The translations under genes and the position numbers were made by a program. From assembly GCA_040220415.1 (NCBI GenBank), contig JAVJUV010000162.1, positions 10,751-74,750 of the forward strand: a DNA stretch of 64,000 bases, in the 5' to 3' direction. This stretch comes from JAVJUV01 sp040220415. GTDB lineage: Bacteria; Pseudomonadota; Alphaproteobacteria; Rhodobacterales; Rhodobacteraceae. Below are positions 59,539-64,000 of this stretch, in pieces. Within the stretch, counting starts at the first letter, position 1; every line of letters starts with the position of its first letter. The notes beneath the pieces were generated by a model, which saw only the letters and a program-made list of their open reading frames with translations, had not been told where the DNA came from and searched no databases.

Positions 59539-60186
59539 ATGAGACAGCCAAAGCATCAGGACGACACGAAGGACCTTTCAACGCACCACGTTCCGCGCAA
59601 CTTCTCGGACCGCTTCGCGCTGAGAACCGTCAAGGTGATGCGCGTCTTCGCCGACCGGTTCTTCGCCAAGCGCTATGGGCACCGCGCCGTGGTGCTCGAG
59701 ACGGTGGCGGCGGTTCCCGGCATGGTGGGCGGTCTGCTGCAGCACCTCAAGGCGATCCGCCACATACGCGACGACCAGGGCTGGATCCGCGAGCTTCTGG
59801 ACGAGGCCGACAACGAGCGGATGCATTTGATGACCTTCATCCAGATCGCCGAGCCCACGCGCATGGAACGCTGGCTGATCATGATCGGCCAGGCGGTGTT
59901 CTATAACCTCTACTTCTGGACCTATCTCTTCGCGCCCAAGACCGCGCACCGGATCGTCGGCTACCTCGAGGAAGAGGCGGTCGTCAGCTATACCCAGTAC
60001 CTGGAAGAGATCGATGCCGGACGGGTCGAGAACGTGCCCGCGCCGCAGATCGCGCTGGACTACTGGAACCTGCCCGCCGGCGCGCGGCTGCGCGAGGTGG
60101 TGGTGGTCATCCGCGACGACGAGGCAGCACACCGTGACACGAACCACGGGTTTGCCGACCGGATAGACGCGGGCGACCACCCCTGA
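59539..60186 (+). CDS. aox: alternative (ubiquinol) oxidase
   Basis: A 215-residue di-iron quinol oxidase reducing oxygen to water without pumping protons. Iron ligands match the family: Glu54 (LETVAAVPGMV), Glu93 and His96 (NERMHL), a Glu of LEEEAV (144-146), and Glu195 and His198 (DDEAAHRD). Four helices form the di-iron bundle, with two membrane-associated helices (LIMIGQAVFYNLYFWTYLF). AOX lets respiration continue when cytochrome oxidases are blocked by cyanide, nitric oxide or sulfide. Single gene with its own upstream dyad; not linked to other respiratory genes. Confidence 0.94.
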   Translation: MRQPKHQDDTKDLSTHHVPRNFSDRFALRTVKVMRVFADRFFAKRYGHRAVVLETVAAVPGMVGGLLQHLKAIRHIRDDQGWIRELLDEADNERMHLMTFIQIAEPTRMERWLIMIGQAVFYNLYFWTYLFAPKTAHRIVGYLEEEAVVSYTQYLEEIDAGRVENVPAPQIALDYWNLPAGARLREVVVVIRDDEAAHRDTNHGFADRIDAGDHP

Positions 60187-60228
60187 TCGGGGGCCGAAAG
60201 CTCCCTATAGCGGCACTGTCGCGCCCGC

Positions 60229-60292
60229 CGGTTTCTTCTTTTCCCAAGTACTCCGGGGGAGCCGCGCAAGGCGCGGCGGGGGCAGCGCCCCC
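60229..60292 (+). repeat. dispersed intergenic repeat, copy C
   Basis: TTTCTTCTTTTC (60232-60243), CCAAGTACTCCGGGG, then two tandem hairpins: GCCGCGC (60261-60267), AAG, GCGCGGC (60271-60277), and GGGGGC (60278-60283), AGC, GCCCCC (60287-60292). The last base pairs run into the stop codon of the convergent hydratase gene. It starts about 45 bases after the aox stop. Confidence 0.75.
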
Positions 60293-61068
60293 TAGCGACC
60301 TTCGAATTCGGCGGGGCGTTTCTCAAGGAAGGCAAGCACGCCTTCGCGGAAATCCCTGGTCTTGCCGCAGCGGCCCTGCAGCTTCGCTTCCAGCAAAAGC
60401 TGATCTTCCAGCGAATTCGAGAAGCTCGCCCTGAGCGCCTCCTTGGTCTGCCGGTAGGCGACCGTCGGCCCCGCAGCCAGCGCGGCCGCGCGCCGCCGCC
60501 AATGCGCCTCGAAGTCGTCGTCCGGCACCGCCTCCCAGATCATGCCCCAGTCGGCGGCCTGCTTCGCGCTGACCGGTTCGGCGAACAGCGCGGCCCCCAT
60601 GGCGCGCGCGAACCCGACCTGGCGCGGCAGCCAATAGGTGCCGCCCGCGTCCGGGATCAGGCCGATCCGCGTGAAGGCTTGCAGGAACACCGCCCGCTCG
60701 GCGGCGATCACCACGTCGGCGGCCAGCGCCAGGTTGGCCCCGGCCCCGGCCGCAGGCCCGTTAACCGCCGCGATCGTCGGCACCTGGCAGTCGAAGATGG
60801 CGCGCAGAAGCGGCACGTATTCGTCCCTCAGCGTGCGCTCCAGGTTCGCCGTCGCCACCGACGACTTGTCGCCAAGATCCTGTCCCGAGCAGAACGCCCT
60901 GCCCTCGCCGGTCAGCACGATCGCCCTTGCCCGCGCCTCGGCCGCCTTGACCGCGTGCAGCAGTTCGGCACGCATCTGAGCGTTCAGTGCGTTCATCACG
61001 TCTGCGCGGGTCATGGTGATCACCGCATAGCCGTCCGTTTCGGTCAGCCGGATGGTCTGGTAGTCCAT
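60292..61068 (-). CDS. enoyl-CoA hydratase/isomerase family protein
   Basis: A 258-residue crotonase-fold enzyme, closest by layout to PaaG-type 2-(1,2-epoxyphenylacetyl)-CoA isomerases or medium-chain enoyl-CoA hydratases. The oxyanion-hole segments are GRAFCSGQDLGD and NGPAAGAGANLALAADVV, with IGLIPDAGGTYWLPR following. In the second catalytic position it has Asp (PDAGGT) rather than a Glu pair, which favours isomerase over classical hydratase activity. GGAAGGA precedes ATG 61068; ccmH and ccmF lie upstream on the same strand. Confidence 0.88.
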   Translation of the reverse strand: MDYQTIRLTETDGYAVITMTRADVMNALNAQMRAELLHAVKAAEARARAIVLTGEGRAFCSGQDLGDKSSVATANLERTLRDEYVPLLRAIFDCQVPTIAAVNGPAAGAGANLALAADVVIAAERAVFLQAFTRIGLIPDAGGTYWLPRQVGFARAMGAALFAEPVSAKQAADWGMIWEAVPDDDFEAHWRRRAAALAAGPTVAYRQTKEALRASFSNSLEDQLLLEAKLQGRCGKTRDFREGVLAFLEKRPAEFEGR

Positions 61069-61138
61069 GCAATCGTCCTTCCTGTCGCCTGGCACTGACA
61101 TAAGTGAACCAAGCGGTTCAGGAAAGGGGCACCTTGCG

Positions 61139-61588
61139 TCATTCGTCCAGAAGCTCGGACAGGCGGGTCCGCTCGGCCTCGCTCAGTCTCTCGGATTCGG
61201 GCTGGGCGCGGCGGCGGCGCAGATAGGCCGCCGAAATGCCAAGCGCCGCCAGCAGCATGGCAGGGCCAGCGATGTAAAGGATCAGGCTCGAGCCCGTCGC
61301 GCGCGGATTCAGAAGCACGTATTCCCCGTACCGCGCCACGAGGAAGTCGATCACCTCTTCGTCGGTATCGCCCTCGACCAGACGCTCGCGCACCAGGATG
61401 CGCAGGTCGCGGGCCAGGTCGGCGTTCGATTCGTCGATGGATTCGTTCCGGCAGACAAGGCACCGCAGTCCCTTGGACAATTCGCGCGCGCGCTCTTCCA
61501 GCACCGGATCGTCCAGCATCTCGTCAGGCTGCACCGCCAGTGCCGCTCCCGCCAGGGCAAGCCAGAGAACCAGAACCCGGATCATCAT
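61139..61588 (-). CDS. ccmH: cytochrome c maturation protein CcmH
   Basis: A 149-residue membrane-tethered thiol-disulfide protein that reduces apocytochrome c for heme attachment. A signal peptide or anchor covers residues 1-18, the active-site motif is LRCLVC (Cys43, Cys46) followed by RNESI, and a C-terminal membrane helix (SLILYIAGPAMLLAALGI) precedes a basic tail. Short, single-domain type. Its ATG overlaps the ccmF stop (ATGA). Confidence 0.94.
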   Translation of the reverse strand: MMIRVLVLWLALAGAALAVQPDEMLDDPVLEERARELSKGLRCLVCRNESIDESNADLARDLRILVRERLVEGDTDEEVIDFLVARYGEYVLLNPRATGSSLILYIAGPAMLLAALGISAAYLRRRRAQPESERLSEAERTRLSELLDE

Positions 61589-63552
61589 TCCGCCGGAACG
61601 CCCTCGGGCGTCTTGCGCGCCCCTGCCGCGACGCGGAAACGCCGGTCCGACAGCGACAGGCCGCCGCCGATCGCCATGATGATCGCGCCGGCCCAGATCC
61701 AGTTGGCGAAGGGCTTGATATAGGTGCGCACGGCATAGCCGCCGCCCGCCTGCGGATCGCCGATCACCAGGTAGAGATCCCGGAACACGCCGTTGTCGAT
61801 GGCCGCCTCGGTGGTCGGCATCCCGGCCACCGGATAGACGCGTTTTTCGGGGAACAGCACCGCTTCCTCGCGACCGTCCCTGGTCATGCGCATCTCGGCC
61901 ATGGTCGAGATATAGTTCGGCCCCTCGACGCGGTTCACATCCACCAGCGTCACTTCGTAGGCGCCGACGGCGAAGGTCTCGCCTTCCCGCGCCACACGGA
62001 TATCCTCGATCTGCCAGGCGGTCATCGCGGCGATCCCGAAGATGGTGATGCCAAGCCCCGAATGCGCCACGACGCGGCCCCAGTCGGCCCGTGGCAGCCT
62101 CAGCGCACGACCAATCTTCTGCGACACGTCGCTCCCGGTCCGGTTCCAGAGATCCACCGCCGCGCCGAACACCAGCCATGCGCCCAGAAGGGCACCCACC
62201 GGCGCCAGCAACGAGCGCTCGGTCTGCACCACCCAGGTCAGGGCGGCCACGGCGAAGGCCGCGATCAGCGCCAACCAGAGAGGCCGCAACACGCGTCCGA
62301 CCTTCGCCCGTTTCCAGGGCAGGACCGATCCGATCGGCAGGATGACCGCCAGCGCGATCATGAATGGCGTGAATGCCGCGTCGAAGAACGGCGCGCCGAC
62401 CGACAGCTTGCGGTCCCAGATCATCTCGGCCACCAGCGGCCAGATCGTGCCGATGAACACGACAAGAGTTGCGACGGCCAGCAACACGTTGTTGGCCACC
62501 AGCGCGCTCTCGCGGCTGACGACACCGAAGACACCCTTGGCCTGCAACTCGCCCGCGCGCACTGCATAAAGCGTCAGCGCACCGCCCATGAACACGCCGG
62601 TGATCGCCAGAAGGTAGACGCCGCGTTCGGGGTCGTTGGCGAAGGCGTGAACGCTGGTCAGCACGCCCGAGCGCACGATGAAGGCGCCGATCAGCGAGAA
62701 GCCGAACGCCATGATCGCCAGAAGGATCGTCCAGCTTTTCAGCGCTTCGCGTTTCTCGACCACGATCGCCGAATGCAGCAGCGCCGCCGCGATCAGCCAG
62801 GGCATGAAGGACGCGTTCTCGACCGGGTCCCAGAACCAGAAGCCGCCCCAACCCAGTTCGTAATAGGCCCACCACGACCCAAGCGCGATGCCGATCGTCA
62901 GGTTCAGCCAGGCCAGCAGCGTCCAGGGCCGCACCCAGCGCCCCCAGGCGGCATCCACGCGCCCCTCGATCAGGGCGGCGACGGCAAACGAGAAGGACAT
63001 CGAAAGGCCGACGTAGCCCAGGTAGAGAAACGGCGGATGAAACGCCAGGCCGGGGTCCTGCAACAGCGGGTTCAGGTCCTGCCCGTTCATCGGCGGGTTC
63101 GCCACCCGAAGAAACGGGTTCGACGTGAAGATCAGGAAGCTCAGGTAGGCGACGCCGACCGAGGCCTGCACCGCCAGCACACGCGCCTTCAGGCGCTCGG
63201 GCAGATTATCGCCGAAAAGCGCCACCAGGGCGCCGAAGACCGCCAGGATCAGGCACCACAGCAGCATCGAACCCTCGTGGTTCCCCCAAACACCGGTCAC
63301 CTTGTACAGCATCGGCTTCAGCGTATGCGAGTTCGCCACCACCAGCCTGACCGAGAAATCGCTGGTCACGAAGGCGTAGGTCAGCGCGCAGAACGAAAAC
63401 GTCAGAAGCGCGGCCTGCGCCAGCGCCGCGGGCCCCGCCACGGCCATCCAGCCGCGCCAGCCCCTGTGTGCGCCGACAAGCGGAAGCACGAACTGTACCG
63501 ACGCCACGAGAAGCGCAAGGATCAGGGTGAAATGTCCGATTTCAACGATCAT
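61585..63552 (-). CDS. ccmF: cytochrome c heme lyase subunit CcmF
   Basis: A 655-residue membrane protein with about fifteen membrane helices that, with CcmH, joins heme to apocytochrome c. The periplasmic tryptophan-rich WWD region is WGGFWFWDPVENASFMPW; VWGNHEGSMLLWCLIL and AFHPPFLYLGYVG are other CcmF marks with heme-ligand histidines. ATG 63552 starts the first membrane helix. It is followed by ccmH (overlap) and preceded by a membrane protein gene on the same strand. Confidence 0.96.
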   Translation of the reverse strand: MIVEIGHFTLILALLVASVQFVLPLVGAHRGWRGWMAVAGPAALAQAALLTFSFCALTYAFVTSDFSVRLVVANSHTLKPMLYKVTGVWGNHEGSMLLWCLILAVFGALVALFGDNLPERLKARVLAVQASVGVAYLSFLIFTSNPFLRVANPPMNGQDLNPLLQDPGLAFHPPFLYLGYVGLSMSFSFAVAALIEGRVDAAWGRWVRPWTLLAWLNLTIGIALGSWWAYYELGWGGFWFWDPVENASFMPWLIAAALLHSAIVVEKREALKSWTILLAIMAFGFSLIGAFIVRSGVLTSVHAFANDPERGVYLLAITGVFMGGALTLYAVRAGELQAKGVFGVVSRESALVANNVLLAVATLVVFIGTIWPLVAEMIWDRKLSVGAPFFDAAFTPFMIALAVILPIGSVLPWKRAKVGRVLRPLWLALIAAFAVAALTWVVQTERSLLAPVGALLGAWLVFGAAVDLWNRTGSDVSQKIGRALRLPRADWGRVVAHSGLGITIFGIAAMTAWQIEDIRVAREGETFAVGAYEVTLVDVNRVEGPNYISTMAEMRMTRDGREEAVLFPEKRVYPVAGMPTTEAAIDNGVFRDLYLVIGDPQAGGGYAVRTYIKPFANWIWAGAIIMAIGGGLSLSDRRFRVAAGARKTPEGVPAE

Positions 63553-63619
63553 GAAACGGACAGTAGTCTGCCGCCAACCCGACGCCAAGCCCCGTGGACG
63601 TTCGGTCGCGGTTGCGTGA

Positions 63620-64000
63620 TCAGAACCGAACCGCGTGCAGCAGCGCCGAAAGCGCCAGCGCCACGCCCACCGGCACCGCCCACAGCCCTTTCGCAAGGCC
63701 CAGCGACCGCCCTATGACCGAGAAATGCAGCACGGCCCCCACGAAATACACCGACAGGCAAAGAAACAGCGCCGCGCTGTTCGTCATCGCCACGGGTCCG
63801 TCCAGCAGATTGTAGACCCACCACCACCCCATCACGCTGGCGGCCCCCGCCCAGCCGAAGGCCATGCCCATCGCAAGCGGCGTCGCGCGCTGCATCCAGA
63901 GCCATAGAAACGTCAGCGAGACCATCGCCGCCATCAGGGTGAAGGCGCCGTATCCGATCCGGTAGGCCGCCTCATAGCCCAGCCCCGCATAGAGCAGCAG
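63620..64000 (-). CDS. membrane protein of unknown function, partial (N terminus beyond right edge)
   Basis: At least 126 residues, open to the right edge of the window. It holds about four hydrophobic helices: AFTLMAAMVSLTFLWLWM, MGMAFGWAGAASVMGWWWVY, SAALFLCLSVYFVGAVLHFSV (split here) and a C-terminal VGVALALSALLHAV. I do not recognise a family. Position directly upstream of ccmF on the same strand places it in the cytochrome c maturation operon, where ccmE or an accessory gene would be expected, but it has no CcmE motif (HxxxY in an OB-fold). The true start lies outside. Confidence 0.65.
   Translation of the reverse strand: MLLYAGLGYEAAYRIGYGAFTLMAAMVSLTFLWLWMQRATPLAMGMAFGWAGAASVMGWWWVYNLLDGPVAMTNSAALFLCLSVYFVGAVLHFSVIGRSLGLAKGLWAVPVGVALALSALLHAVRF

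Noticed and set aside
61540..63717. 725-codon plus-strand frame over ccmF-ccmH
   Set aside because: Antisense shadow of clear ccm genes, rich in Arg, His and Gln, with no recognisable domain.
1..64000. Prophage, insertion sequence, integron, CRISPR or toxin-antitoxin system
   Set aside because: No transposase, integrase, capsid, cas or toxin-antitoxin motif was found, and no regularly spaced direct repeats are present.

Overview
The window is one contiguous stretch of a high-GC alphaproteobacterial chromosome, most likely a marine Rhodobacterales (Roseobacter/Rhodobacter group). Signs of this are the order dusB-ntrB-ntrC-ntrY-ntrX, the order trpG-trpD-..-trpC-moaC-moeA-lexA, a GAAC-N7-GAAC LexA box in front of lexA, an NtrC without the sigma54-contact loop, a class I PHA synthase, and an intergenic repeat with a TTCTTCTTTTC core. 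Genes are tightly packed and many adjacent pairs overlap by ATGA, GTGA or TGATG. I see no prophage, insertion sequence, CRISPR array or rRNA operon.

Layout. 0.3-1.4 kb: tRNA-Pro(TGG), a DUF192 exported protein and a tandem cold-shock-domain protein. 1.5-9.6 kb: pdxH, fabI, gpt, an aminotransferase, a YkgJ-type cysteine-cluster protein, ppiD, trpE and a ZIP-like transporter. 9.7-17.8 kb: phaC, then urate breakdown (puuD, uraH, a puuE-uraD fusion, allA) with a RidA protein, a hydratase and two unknown genes. 17.9-22.6 kb: a tripartite tricarboxylate transporter (TctC-TctB-TctA) followed by AtuA-like and DUF4387 proteins. 22.7-28.4 kb: a SYLF lipoprotein, a beta-hydroxyacid dehydrogenase, a membrane-anchored penicillin-acylase-family hydrolase, and hfq-hflX. 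28.5-33.8 kb: trkA-trkH potassium uptake, then a secreted DUF7282-like protein, an ECF sigma factor, its membrane anti-sigma factor and a cupin. 33.9-44.2 kb: the nitrogen regulatory operon dusB-ntrBC-ntrYX facing ispF-pgpA-pncC and amtB. 44.3-48.8 kb: a Tat-exported solute-binding protein, a membrane hydroxylase and a divergent polysaccharide deacetylase. 48.9-56.6 kb: trpG-trpD-ung-trpC-moaC-moeA, lexA and a convergent comEC. 56.6-64 kb: gltX, gltA, a cyanide-insensitive-type alternative oxidase, an enoyl-CoA hydratase, and ccmH-ccmF with part of another membrane gene at the right edge.

How the parts work together. PuuD, UraH, PuuE-UraD and AllA cover urate to glyoxylate plus urea except for allantoate hydrolysis, which is not encoded here. 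NtrBC, NtrYX and AmtB form a nitrogen-sensing block. TrpE (at 7.4 kb) and TrpG/D/C (at 49-52 kb) are split into two loci. The most unusual items are a three-copy hairpin-bearing intergenic repeat, one copy of which lies beside ung where ung interrupts the trp operon; an IspF without its usual fused IspD; a run of rare codons inside moeA; a perfect dyad just upstream of the alternative oxidase; and small unknown genes attached to the urate and TctCBA loci. Functions are from recognisable motifs and gene order only; no database search was run.
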